This document shows positions 27,910 to 35,922 of a stretch of 64,000 nucleotides of DNA, piece after piece; positions within the stretch are counted from its first letter, which is position 1, and every line of letters starts with the position of its first letter. Both the position numbers and the translations under genes were made by a program. This DNA comes from VRUE01 sp963714155. Lineage in GTDB: Bacteria > Actinomycetota > Thermoleophilia > Solirubrobacterales > 70-9. The notes under the pieces are model-generated. The model searched no databases. It was given only the letters and a program-made list of their open reading frames with translations, and was not told where the DNA came from. The DNA lies in NCBI GenBank assembly GCA_963714155.1, contig OY970236.1:2572600-2636599 (forward strand), read 5' to 3'.

Positions 27910-27978
27910 TCCCGGCCATTATCAGCAGAGAATGGCAGCCAACCAAACTGGCATTACTGACTAAATGGGCGTTTACGG

Positions 27979-28245
27979 TCAGTTGCCGTTCAGCAGGTTG
28001 GCGATGTCGTTGTAGTAGTAGACGACCGCCAAGCCGATCACGACGCCGACCAGAACCAGGGCGGCGAGGACGAAGACTGAGAGCACTCCGGCGGCCGCCT
28101 TCTCCCAGACGCGGCCATAGGAGCTGAGCGCTGGCACCAGGATCAAGCTGACGAACGCGGCCAGGGTTATCAGCCCGGCAGCGGCGAACAGCAGGTACTC
28201 ATTCTCGATCTTCTCCAGCGCCAGCGGCAAGGACACCGCGCCCAT
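27979..28245 (-). CDS. Small two-helix membrane protein
   Basis: The product has 88 residues with two long hydrophobic helices (LLFAAAGLITLAAFVSLILV and VLSVFVLAALVLVGVVIGLA) and a short polar C-terminus ending in LLNGN. Its start lies inside the last 47 bases of the DedA-PAP2 gene in another frame, so translation is probably coupled. No family is recognised. It may assist the neighbouring membrane enzyme. Confidence 0.6.
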   Translation of the reverse strand: MGAVSLPLALEKIENEYLLFAAAGLITLAAFVSLILVPALSSYGRVWEKAAAGVLSVFVLAALVLVGVVIGLAVVYYYNDIANLLNGN

Positions 28246-29719
28246 TCTGCCGCACCGTCGTGATGGTTAGCGCCACGGCCGCGCAAATTGAGAAGGAAGC
28301 GACGCCGAGTGCCCAGCCGGCACTGACGTCGCTGAGGTAATGGACGTTGAGGTAGACACGCGAGAGGCCGACCAGGGCGGTGAGCGCGATTCCGGCGACG
28401 ACGACCGCGGCGCCGCGCGCCATGCCGGGCCGCAGGCGCATCACGATCGTCACCGCGAGCCAGACGTAGAAGGTCGAGTAGGCGGCGTGGGCACTGGGGA
28501 AGGAGGAGCCCGAGACGTCGATCAGGCCGCCGCCGGGCCGGGGCCGGTCGACCGCGTCCTTGATCTCATGCACGCCGACGAAGATCAGCACCACGCCACT
28601 GAGCAGCACACCGAACTCGGCCCAGCGCCGGCGAGCAATCAGCAGCACCGCGGCAGCAAAGGCGAGCAGCCCGGTTAGCGCCGAGGCGCCGAGGCGGGTA
28701 ACTGCCTTGGCGAGATCGGTGAGCCAACCGGCCTGCAGCTTTTCGGCGATTTCGATCGCGGTCGTGTCGCCGGGTGTCGGGCCCGGGTCGCCGTTGACGA
28801 TCACCGTGTAGGCGACGAGGACGAAGCTGGCGACGGCGAAGATCGCCATCAGCGAGGTGAACTCGAGGCCGAAGGTGCCGCCCGGCGTGACCCGCTCCCA
28901 GAGGAACTGCAACTGGGGACGGAAGCGGCGAGTCAGCACTACGAGCCAGCGGGTCGCGGCTCTCCCCTCCATCCAGGCCACCGCGCGCCGCCGGTTCTCC
29001 TCGACCCGGAAGTGACGGACCAGGGTGACGACGACGACCACGACCACGATCGTCGTCGCCAGCACGAAGGCACCGCGGCCGGCGTACTCGGCGGCGCTCT
29101 CGATGCTGCGCGAGAAGAAGTAGCCGACGAGGATGTGGGCGCTGGCCCAGAGCCCGGTGCCGAGGACGCTGTAGGGGACGAAGGCGCGGTAGCGCATGCC
29201 CGAGCTGCCGGCGATGAAGGGCGCGAAGGCGCGCACCAGGCTGATGAAGCGGCCGACGAAGATCGTCTTGCCACCGTGGCGTGAGAAGTAGTCCTCGACC
29301 TTTTCGAAGCGCTCGTGGCCGATCCCGACTCGCGGCCCGTGCTTGATCACGAACTCGCGGCCGAGCCGGCGGCCGATGAAGAAGCTGGTCGTGTCGCCCG
29401 CCCAGGCGGCGAACCAGGCGATCGCGATCAGCAGGTAGATGTCGATCGCGCCCTGGCCGGCGACGGCGCCGCCGAGCAGCATCACGGTCTCGCCGGGGAC
29501 GACGAGGCCGACGAAGGCCCCGGTCTCGGCGAAGGCGAAGACGCCGACGAGCAGGTAGGTCCAGGCGCCGAGCGTGTTGGAGACGTCTTCCAGCAGTCCC
29601 TGCAGGTCGAGGTGGCCGAGCTGGCGGCTGATCAGGTAGTAGCCGAGCGCGACCGCAGCGGCGCCGATCGCGATCAGCAGGCGTTTGCGGTTGCTGCCGC
29701 CCTCACCGGGAAGTTTCAT
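28199..29719 (-). CDS. DedA-family membrane protein fused to a PAP2 phosphatase
   Basis: The product has 506 residues. Residues 1-220 form a DedA/SNARE-associated domain with ETGAFVGLVVPGETVMLLGG and GRRLGREFVIKHG, then RFISLVRAFAPFIAGSSGM. Residues about 290-495 form a PAP2 phosphatase with all three motifs: KDAVDRPRP, SFPSAHAAYS and SRVYLNVHYLSDVSAG. The active site would face outwards and dephosphorylate a lipid such as undecaprenyl pyrophosphate or phosphatidate. DedA proteins have been linked to undecaprenyl phosphate recycling, so the fusion makes sense for carrier-lipid return. It overlaps ispE by 4 bases. Confidence 0.88.
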   Translation of the reverse strand: MKLPGEGGSNRKRLLIAIGAAAVALGYYLISRQLGHLDLQGLLEDVSNTLGAWTYLLVGVFAFAETGAFVGLVVPGETVMLLGGAVAGQGAIDIYLLIAIAWFAAWAGDTTSFFIGRRLGREFVIKHGPRVGIGHERFEKVEDYFSRHGGKTIFVGRFISLVRAFAPFIAGSSGMRYRAFVPYSVLGTGLWASAHILVGYFFSRSIESAAEYAGRGAFVLATTIVVVVVVVTLVRHFRVEENRRRAVAWMEGRAATRWLVVLTRRFRPQLQFLWERVTPGGTFGLEFTSLMAIFAVASFVLVAYTVIVNGDPGPTPGDTTAIEIAEKLQAGWLTDLAKAVTRLGASALTGLLAFAAAVLLIARRRWAEFGVLLSGVVLIFVGVHEIKDAVDRPRPGGGLIDVSGSSFPSAHAAYSTFYVWLAVTIVMRLRPGMARGAAVVVAGIALTALVGLSRVYLNVHYLSDVSAGWALGVASFSICAAVALTITTVRQNGRGVLAAGAGEDRE

Positions 29720-30606
29720 GCCCCGCCCCCTGGTTTCGCACTCGGCGCATGGCCGGCCTCGCAGACGATCGCGTCGTCGCGGTTGAGCGCGTCCGCAGCC
29801 TCGTGCGCCATCGCGAGGGTGTCGAAGAGCCCGAAGGCAGTCGGGCCGGAGCCGGTCAGCAGGACGTGCGGTGCGCCGGCATCGCGCAGGGCGTCGAGGG
29901 CGGCGCCGATATCGGGCCGCAACGAGCGGGCCGCCGGCTCGAGATCGTTGACCAGCAGCTCAGGGTAGGCGAGCGGCGAGGCACCCGCACCGGCAACCGC
30001 GCGCAGGGACCGCGCCAGCCCCTCGAGCTCCTCGTCGCCGCGGCCGAGACCGAGACGGTCTGCCTCGGCGAATACCTCGGCGGTGCTGAGCCCGCCACCG
30101 CCGGGCAGCAAAACCACCGCGTGCGGCTTCGGCTCCGGCAACCGTTCGATCCTCTCCCCCGCACCGCGCACCAGAGCCAAAGCCGGCGTCAGCTGAGAGG
30201 GCACGTCGGCACCGAGCGCGGCCGCAATCTGCTCCAGGTCGGCGACCTCTCCGGCGGCAAGACGCAGGACCGCGGCAGCATCGGCGCTGCCGCCGCCGAG
30301 CCCGGCCGCGACCGGAATGCGCTTCGCGATTTCAACCCGCAGCGGTGGATGCTGCCAGCCCCGCTCGCGCAGGGCGGCGAGCGCCCGCGCGACCAGATTC
30401 TCTCCCTCGACCTCCGCGCAGACGACTTCGTCCAGCTCCGCGCCCATCCGACTTTGACCCCCCCCTGGTGTGGTCAATGTCGGAAGCGTGATCAGATCGG
30501 CGAGCGCCAGTGGCTCGAACAGCGAGCAGAGCTCGTGCAGGCCGTCGTCGCGGCGAGCGCCGAGATAGAGGCAGAGGTTGAGCTTGGCGGGGGCGTGGAT
30601 CTGCAT
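29716..30606 (-). CDS. ispE: 4-diphosphocytidyl-2-C-methyl-D-erythritol kinase
   Basis: GHMP kinase of the non-mevalonate isoprenoid pathway; 296 residues. MQIHAPAKLNLCLYLGARR is the family start, IPVAAGLGGGSADAAAVLRL is the ATP loop, and LLTGSGPTAFGLF is the third GHMP motif. I chose ATG 30606 because the conserved domain begins there. Residues about 42-53 (PTLTTPGGGQSR) are encoded by a 36-bp palindrome that also occurs between genes at 41393-41428. It falls in a variable loop, so function is likely kept. Confidence 0.94.
   Translation of the reverse strand: MQIHAPAKLNLCLYLGARRDDGLHELCSLFEPLALADLITLPTLTTPGGGQSRMGAELDEVVCAEVEGENLVARALAALRERGWQHPPLRVEIAKRIPVAAGLGGGSADAAAVLRLAAGEVADLEQIAAALGADVPSQLTPALALVRGAGERIERLPEPKPHAVVLLPGGGGLSTAEVFAEADRLGLGRGDEELEGLARSLRAVAGAGASPLAYPELLVNDLEPAARSLRPDIGAALDALRDAGAPHVLLTGSGPTAFGLFDTLAMAHEAADALNRDDAIVCEAGHAPSAKPGGGA
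30448..30483. repeat. 36-bp palindrome (family III) inside ispE
   Basis: Starts CCGACTTTGACC and ends GGTCAATGTCGG. It matches the intergenic 36-bp palindrome at 41393-41428 in length, arms and the preceding AT. It adds 12 codons in frame to ispE. If it folds in RNA it would place a terminator-like hairpin about 125 bases into the gene. Confidence 0.7.
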
Positions 30607-30625
30607 CGGGATTGCGATCGGCGAC

Positions 30626-31390
30626 TCAGGTGCTGGAGCGCAGCTTCGCCGATAGGGCGGCGAAATCGTCGGGCGAGAGCGCCTCGGCACGGGCGTCGGC
30701 GGGGAGGCCGAGCTCCTCCAACGCAGCCCGGGCACGCGCGAGTTCCCCCGGCTGCCCGTGCTCCAGGGAGCGGGCCAGGGACTTGCGACGGTGGGCGAAG
30801 GCAGCGCGGACCAGCGCGCGGGTCACGGGGTCCGCACCGGCGCCGATGCGGCGCAGGCCGAGGATCGCCGAGTCGACCCGCGGCCGCGGGCGAAAGACAG
30901 CGGGGTCGACCTTGCGCACGAGGCGCACCTCGCAGGCGAGCTGGGTGAGCACGCTGGGTGAGCCGTAGGTGCGGCTGCCGGGCGCGGCGCGCAGCCGGTC
31001 GGCGATCTCGCGCTGCACCATCACGGTCCAGGAGCGCAGCGAGGGCAGCTGCTCGATCGTACGCAGGATCACCGGCGTCGCCACCGCATAGGGAAGGTTC
31101 GAGACGACAACGGTCGGCAGCGGCCGCAGGGCGGCAAAGTCGATCTGCATCGCGTCCGCCCAGTGCAGGCTCACGTTCGGCCGCGAGGCCAAGGGGGCCA
31201 GGGCTTCCTCGAGCCGCCGGTCGAGCTCGACCGAGTGCAGGTGAGCGGCGACCGCGGCAAGGCGTTCACTCAACACCCCTTCGCCGGCGCCGACCTCGAG
31301 CACGACGTCGTCCTCCCGCAGCTCCGCGTCGCGGACGATCGCGTCGAGCAGGTTGGGGTCGGACAGGAAGTTCTGCCCGAGCCTGACCAC
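30626..31390 (-). CDS. rsmA: 16S rRNA (adenine1518-N6/adenine1519-N6)-dimethyltransferase
   Basis: Dimethylates two adjacent adenines near the 3-prime end of 16S rRNA. The product has 254 residues. RLGQNFLSDPNLLDAIV is the family start, VLEVGAGEGVLSERLAAVA is the SAM-binding loop, and VVSNLPYAVATPVIL holds the NLPY catalytic motif. The C-terminal helical domain contains FRPRPRVDSAILGLRRIG. It lies 3 bases after tatD and 19 before ispE, the standard cluster. Confidence 0.95.
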   Translation of the reverse strand: MVRLGQNFLSDPNLLDAIVRDAELREDDVVLEVGAGEGVLSERLAAVAAHLHSVELDRRLEEALAPLASRPNVSLHWADAMQIDFAALRPLPTVVVSNLPYAVATPVILRTIEQLPSLRSWTVMVQREIADRLRAAPGSRTYGSPSVLTQLACEVRLVRKVDPAVFRPRPRVDSAILGLRRIGAGADPVTRALVRAAFAHRRKSLARSLEHGQPGELARARAALEELGLPADARAEALSPDDFAALSAKLRSST

Positions 31391-31393
31391 GAG

Positions 31394-32164
31394 CTACCAG
31401 CCAAACAGGGTGCGGGCGTTGGCCTCGACCGTCTGCTCGAGCTCGCCGTAGGAAACGCCGCGAACCTCGGCGACGACCTCGGCGGTGGAGACGACGTAGG
31501 CGGGCTCATTCGGCTTGCCGCGCATCGGTTGGGGCGCAAGGTAGGGCGCGTCGGTCTCAACCAGGACGAGCTCGTCGGGCAGCTTGGCGGCGGCCTCGCG
31601 CAGCTCGCCGGCGCTGGGGAAGGTGACGATCCCCGAGAAGGAGCAGTACCAACCGCGCTCGATCGCATCCTCCACCCGCCAGGGAGCGAGGAAGCAGTGC
31701 AGGATCACGGCGACGCCGTCGCCGCGGCGGTCGAGGATCTCGAAGACGTCATCGACGGCGCCAGTCTCGCCCTCGGGGTCGCGGGCGTGGATCACCACCG
31801 GCAGGCGGCGCTCACGGGCGATCTCGATCTGCGCTTCGAAGGCCCGGTGCTGGTCCTCGCGGCTTGCCGACTCGCGGTAGTAGTCGATCCCGGTCTCGCC
31901 GATCGCCCGCACCTTCTCGTTCTCGGCGGCCAGTCGCGCGATCTGCTCGGCCCGGCCGTCATCGAACCCGGCCGCCTCGGTCGGATGGCAGCCGACCGCG
32001 GCGAAGACGCCGTCGCAGCGCTCGCTGGCGGCGACCACGGTGAGGTTCGTCTCGGCGTCGAGCCCGACGTTGAGCATCCGCTCCACCCCCGCCTCACGCG
32101 CCGCCGCCACCAGCTCGCCCTCGGGGCGCTCGCAGAGAAAGAGGTGGGTGTGGGAATCGATCAC
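31394..32164 (-). CDS. tatD: TatD-family metal-dependent hydrolase
   Basis: TIM-barrel DNase-like hydrolase of 256 residues. MIDSHTHLFL supplies two metal His, GETGIDYYRE the Glu, VVIHARDPEGE and VILHCFL the further His, and LVETDAPYLAPQPMRGKPNE the metal Asp. Family members have 3-prime exonuclease activity in DNA repair and RNA turnover. It is upstream of rsmA in the conserved metG-tatD-rsmA-ispE order, here separated from metG by accessory genes. Confidence 0.92.
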   Translation of the reverse strand: MIDSHTHLFLCERPEGELVAAAREAGVERMLNVGLDAETNLTVVAASERCDGVFAAVGCHPTEAAGFDDGRAEQIARLAAENEKVRAIGETGIDYYRESASREDQHRAFEAQIEIARERRLPVVIHARDPEGETGAVDDVFEILDRRGDGVAVILHCFLAPWRVEDAIERGWYCSFSGIVTFPSAGELREAAAKLPDELVLVETDAPYLAPQPMRGKPNEPAYVVSTAEVVAEVRGVSYGELEQTVEANARTLFGW

Positions 32165-32194
32165 GTCCCGAGCTTATCCGTGACCCGGCAAGGC

Positions 32195-32232
32195 AAAACG
32201 GCCCGCGCACCACGGGGCGCGCGGGCCGTTTT
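32195..32232 (-). terminator. Rho-independent terminator of the secreted-protein gene
   Basis: A GC-rich stem (AAAACGGCCCGCGC paired with GCGCGGGCCGTTTT) whose flanking A and T runs serve either strand. It lies 17 bases after the stop at 32249 and before tatD. Confidence 0.75.
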
Positions 32233-32248
32233 GAGAGGGGGAGCCGAT

Positions 32249-32878
32249 CTATGGGGCCGGGCAGACGTCGAACGTGGGAAGCGCCGACGGTATGGAGAGC
32301 AGGTTGGCCAGATCGAGCGTGTCGAGCAGGCCGAGGATCGCGTTGGACCGACCGGTGAGTTCTTCGGTCTGGCCACACACTTCTTCGACCAGCGGCACGG
32401 AGCCGATTGCGCCGAGCAGCTCCGGGTTGGTCACCCCGCTGAGGGTCGCGAGCACTCCGGTCAAATCGCCGTTGGTGATGCCCTGCAGGATGCCTTCGAG
32501 TGCCTCGACCTTGAGTGAGAGTGCGCCGACCTGCGCTTTCAGCGCCGCTTCGTCTCCGCTTGAGCCACTGGTACCGGCCTGGCCCTGAGTGCCCTGGGCT
32601 CCCTGGCTGGCGATTCCGGACGAACCGGCAACGCTCCAGGCCGCTTTGCGCTCCCCGCGCCGACAGCGGGTCTTAGCGCTCTGAACCACTCTCAGGACGC
32701 CCTTCGGCTTGCCTTTGACGCGGTAGCAGGCGTGAATCTGGCCATCCTGGCCGACGGCGCCCTGCGCCGCAGGGGCGACAAGGCAGATGAGCAGCACCAC
32801 CCCCATCGCCAGCGCCATCAACCCAGCCGGTCGGTATCGAGAAGCAACGAATCCGTGAAATGCAGCGGTTTTTTCCAT
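32249..32878 (-). CDS. Secreted protein with cysteine domain, Gly/Gln-rich linker and coiled coil
   Basis: The product has 209 residues. A signal peptide (LMALAMGVVLLICLVAPAAQ) is followed by a short domain, IHACYRVKGKPKGVLRVV, that is common in secreted proteins of this lineage. A collagen-like linker (QGAQGTQGQAGTSGSSG) comes next, then a helix ALKAQVGALSLKVEALEGIL and a Cys-containing C-terminus ending TFDVCPAP. I chose ATG 32878 because AGGAGG lies eight bases upstream. No enzymatic motif is seen; a structural or surface role is inferred. It is divergent from the alpha-hydroxyacid oxidase gene. Confidence 0.7.
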   Translation of the reverse strand: MEKTAAFHGFVASRYRPAGLMALAMGVVLLICLVAPAAQGAVGQDGQIHACYRVKGKPKGVLRVVQSAKTRCRRGERKAAWSVAGSSGIASQGAQGTQGQAGTSGSSGDEAALKAQVGALSLKVEALEGILQGITNGDLTGVLATLSGVTNPELLGAIGSVPLVEEVCGQTEELTGRSNAILGLLDTLDLANLLSIPSALPTFDVCPAP

Positions 32879-33041
32879 GACCGTGAACCTCCTGCCTGCT
32901 AGCCGACCAAGCAAGGAAAGCCAGCGATCGATCTATAGGGATATACCTAAAAATAAGTAATTAAGTGCCAGAGTCTTCGAATACTCAGCAAATATCTGAC
33001 AATTCCTTCTTCGACCGCACGCGGATAGCCTTCAAAGCTGA

Positions 33042-34202
33042 ATGGGAGATTTCGCCGACTACTACCGCGAGATCTACGCCCGCGGCTTGGGCGGCGAGAC
33101 TCCGTCGATCCCCGTTCCGGTGGTCGAGCTGGAGCGGCTCGCCGCCGAGGCGATGGATGAGCGCGCCGCCAACTACGTCTTCGCCGGCGCCGGCAGCGAG
33201 GGCACCATGGACGCCAACCGCGAGGCGTTTCGCCGCCGGCGAATCGTGCCGCGGATGCTGCGCGACGTCGCCGAGCGCGACCTCTCCACCACGCTGCTGG
33301 GCACGGCCATGCCGGCGCCATTGCTGCTGGCCCCGATCGGTGTGCAGAAGGTGGTGCACCCCGAAGGTGAGCTGGCGACCGCCCGGGCAGCGGCGACCCT
33401 CGGTCTGCCGATGATCGCCAGCACCGCCTCCGCTTTCACCTTGGAGGAGATCGCCGAGGCAGGCGGCGATGCACCCCGCTGGTTTCAGCTCTACTGGCCG
33501 AACGACCGCGAGCTCGCGGCGAGCTTCGTCGGGCGCGCCGAGGCCGCCGGCTACGGGGCGATCGTGCTCACCGTCGACACCTTCGTCCCCGGCTGGAAGC
33601 CGCGCGACCTGCAGCAGGCCTGGCTCCCCTTCCTCAACGGCGTCGGCGTCGCCAACTACTTCCAGGACCCGGTCTTCCGCGCCGCGCTCGACGAGACTCC
33701 GGAGGAGAACGTCGGCGCCGCCACCGGGCACTTCCTCGGCATCCAGGCCAACCCGTCGCTGAGCTGGGATGACCTCGGCTGGCTGCGCGAGCAGACCGAA
33801 CTGCCGATCGTGATCAAGGGAATCCAGCATGCCGACGACGCCCACGAAGCGGCGGCGCGCGGGATCGATGGCGTCATCGTCTCCAACCACGGTGGCCGCC
33901 AGGTCGACGGCGCGATCGCCTCGCTGGACGCGCTGCCGGCGATCGTCGAGGTGGCCGGCGACGACCTCGCCATCCTCTTCGACAGCGGCGTGCGCAGCGG
34001 TAGCGACGCGATCAAGGCGCTGGCCCTCGGCGCCGACGCGGTCTGCCTCGGCCGCCCCTACGTCTGGGGCCTTGCCCTGGAGGGCCAGCAGGGCGTCGAA
34101 ACCGTGCTCAAGATGGTGCTCGCCGAGCTCGACCTGACGATGGCGCTCTGTGGCTACACGCGTCCGGACCAGCTCGGCCCGGACGCGCTCGCCACAACCT
34201 AA
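33042..34202 (+). CDS. FMN-dependent alpha-hydroxyacid oxidase (lactate 2-monooxygenase-like)
   Basis: TIM-barrel flavoprotein of 386 residues. PLLLAPIGVQKVVHPEGELA and MIASTASAFTLEEIA bind FMN. WFQLYWPNDRELAASFV and VLTVDTFVPGWKPRDLQQ are characteristic. PIVIKGIQHADDAHEA holds the FMN lysine. GVIVSNHGGRQVDGA contains the catalytic His and substrate Arg. The FQDPVFRAAL segment resembles lactate monooxygenases. The likely reaction is oxidation of lactate or another 2-hydroxy acid. The upstream AT-rich gap 32879-33041 is a divergent promoter region. Confidence 0.88.
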   Translation: MGDFADYYREIYARGLGGETPSIPVPVVELERLAAEAMDERAANYVFAGAGSEGTMDANREAFRRRRIVPRMLRDVAERDLSTTLLGTAMPAPLLLAPIGVQKVVHPEGELATARAAATLGLPMIASTASAFTLEEIAEAGGDAPRWFQLYWPNDRELAASFVGRAEAAGYGAIVLTVDTFVPGWKPRDLQQAWLPFLNGVGVANYFQDPVFRAALDETPEENVGAATGHFLGIQANPSLSWDDLGWLREQTELPIVIKGIQHADDAHEAAARGIDGVIVSNHGGRQVDGAIASLDALPAIVEVAGDDLAILFDSGVRSGSDAIKALALGADAVCLGRPYVWGLALEGQQGVETVLKMVLAELDLTMALCGYTRPDQLGPDALATT

Positions 34203-34209
34203 GCGAGCC

Positions 34210-35070
34210 TCAGAGGTCGCGCCGGGCGAAGACGGCGGCTGCCAAGGCGAGCACGCCCACCATGTACACGAAGGCCCAGAGGATCAGGCCGGGCCCGGCC
34301 GCTTCGGAGCCGCCGAACGGGCCGAGCTGCAGGACGACGCCGGTCAGGCCCGAGGTGTTGGAGATCAGCGCGTGCAGGCTGGCGGCGTAGAGGCCCTCGA
34401 AGGGCAGCGTCCAGCTCGCCGTCCGCCCGATCGAGTGCAGGGTGTCGGAGTTGATCGCGTTGCCGATCTGGGCGAGCAGGCCCGCCGTCAGGCCGGCGCC
34501 GTAGACCATGAAGACGACGATTCCCTGGGCCGTCACCGAGAGCAGCGTCGAGGCGAGCAGGGAGAACGCGGCGACGATCGCCACCGCGAAGGCGAGGGCC
34601 AGGGCCGGGCCGATCAGGTGGTCGGGCGCCCAGTGCCCGGCCTGCCAGGTGATCGCGAGGGCCGCCGCGTAGACCGCCAACACGTAAGCAGCGGCAAGGC
34701 CGGCGGCGGCGAGGAAGCGCGAGAGCAGCAGCGTCGTGCGGCCGATCGGGCGCACGACCAGCGGTTGCAAGAGGCCGCTCTCGGCGTCGCCCCGCACGAT
34801 TCCCAGGGTGAGGAATACGGCGAGGACGGAGCCGAGGAAGAGCGAGGTGAACATCGCCAAGCCGAAGATCGTCGCGCCGGTGAAGGCCTTGGGATCGAGG
34901 ATCTTCGGTTCGGGACCGGCGAAGTTGTTGGCATCGCGGAAGGCAAAGTGGGCGCCCAGCGCATAGAGGGCGAGAAAGGCAATCGAGAGCACCAGGACCG
35001 CGAGGAAGACGCGGCGGCGCAGTCCCTCCCGCAGGGCGTAGCCGATCACCGTGGAAACTGAACGCGCCAC
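34210..35070 (-). CDS. ABC-2 type transporter permease
   Basis: The product has 286 residues and six predicted helices. TVIGYALREGLRRRVFLAVL is the amphipathic entry segment. FLTLGIVRGDAESGLLQPLV and VRPIGRTTLLLSRFLAAAGL form the conserved loop of NosY/CcmB-like ABC-2 permeases. It ends AAAVFARRDL. It starts 9 bases after the ATPase gene, so they form one transporter. The substrate is unknown. Confidence 0.88.
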   Translation of the reverse strand: MARSVSTVIGYALREGLRRRVFLAVLVLSIAFLALYALGAHFAFRDANNFAGPEPKILDPKAFTGATIFGLAMFTSLFLGSVLAVFLTLGIVRGDAESGLLQPLVVRPIGRTTLLLSRFLAAAGLAAAYVLAVYAAALAITWQAGHWAPDHLIGPALALAFAVAIVAAFSLLASTLLSVTAQGIVVFMVYGAGLTAGLLAQIGNAINSDTLHSIGRTASWTLPFEGLYAASLHALISNTSGLTGVVLQLGPFGGSEAAGPGLILWAFVYMVGVLALAAAVFARRDL

Positions 35071-35079
35071 CGACCGCCC

Positions 35080-35922
35080 TCAGCCCGTCCGGCCCTGCAC
35101 GGCGTCCAGGTAGACGTCCTCGAGCGAGCTGCTGAGCACCTCGACGCGGTGGATGCGCTCGCCTTCACCGACCAGCCGCGCGACGATCTCGGGTGCCTCC
35201 TCGCGGCCGGCGCCCTCGAAGAGCCTCACCCCGCTCGCGGTCTCGACCTCGACCCCGCGCGGCCGCTCCAGGTCCGCCGGGCGCCCCTCCTGGACCAGCT
35301 TGCCGTCGGCGATGATCGCCACCCGGTCGCAGACCAGCTCGACCTCGCTGAGCAAGTGCGAGTTGAGCAGGACCGCAACGTCGCGGCGTCGCATCTCTTC
35401 GAGCAGGCCGCGGACGATTCGCCTGCCGACCGGATCGAGTGCGCTGGTCGGCTCGTCGAGGAGCAGCAGGCGCGGCGAGCCGACCAGCGCCTGGGCGATG
35501 CCGAGTCGCTGTTGCATCCCCTTCGACATCGTTTCCACCCGCGTGCCGGCGGCGTGGCTGAGCTCGACCAGCTCGAGCAGCTCGGCGCGCTCGCTCGCCC
35601 CGCCCTCAGAGCCACAGAGACGCTGGTGCAGTTGCAGAAGCTCGTCGGCTGAGCACCAGCCGGGGAAGCGGAAGAGCTCGGCGAGGTAGCCGATCGCGGC
35701 CCGCGCTGGCGCCGAGCCCGCCGGCCTGCCCAGCACCTCGACGCTGCCGCCGCTGGGCCTGACCAGGCCGCAGGCGATCTTGGTCAGGGTCGACTTGCCG
35801 GCGCCGTTGGGCCCGAGCAGGCCGAGCAGCTCGCCGGCACCGACCTCGAGATCGACACCGACCAACGCTTCCTTGCCGCGGTAGGACTTGCGCAGGGCGC
35901 GGGCGGCGAGGACCGCCGACAC
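35080..35922 (-). CDS. ABC transporter ATP-binding protein
   Basis: Nucleotide-binding subunit of 280 residues. Walker A is LLGLLGPNGAGKSTLTKIAC, the signature is ETMSKGMQQRLGIAQALVG, Walker B is LLLLDEPTSALDPVG, and the switch is LLNSHLLSEVELV. The C-terminal LSSSLEDVYLDAVQGRTG is typical of exporter ATPases. It overlaps the metG stop by one base, which inserts a transporter pair between metG and tatD. Confidence 0.93.
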   Translation of the reverse strand: MSAVLAARALRKSYRGKEALVGVDLEVGAGELLGLLGPNGAGKSTLTKIACGLVRPSGGSVEVLGRPAGSAPARAAIGYLAELFRFPGWCSADELLQLHQRLCGSEGGASERAELLELVELSHAAGTRVETMSKGMQQRLGIAQALVGSPRLLLLDEPTSALDPVGRRIVRGLLEEMRRRDVAVLLNSHLLSEVELVCDRVAIIADGKLVQEGRPADLERPRGVEVETASGVRLFEGAGREEAPEIVARLVGEGERIHRVEVLSSSLEDVYLDAVQGRTG

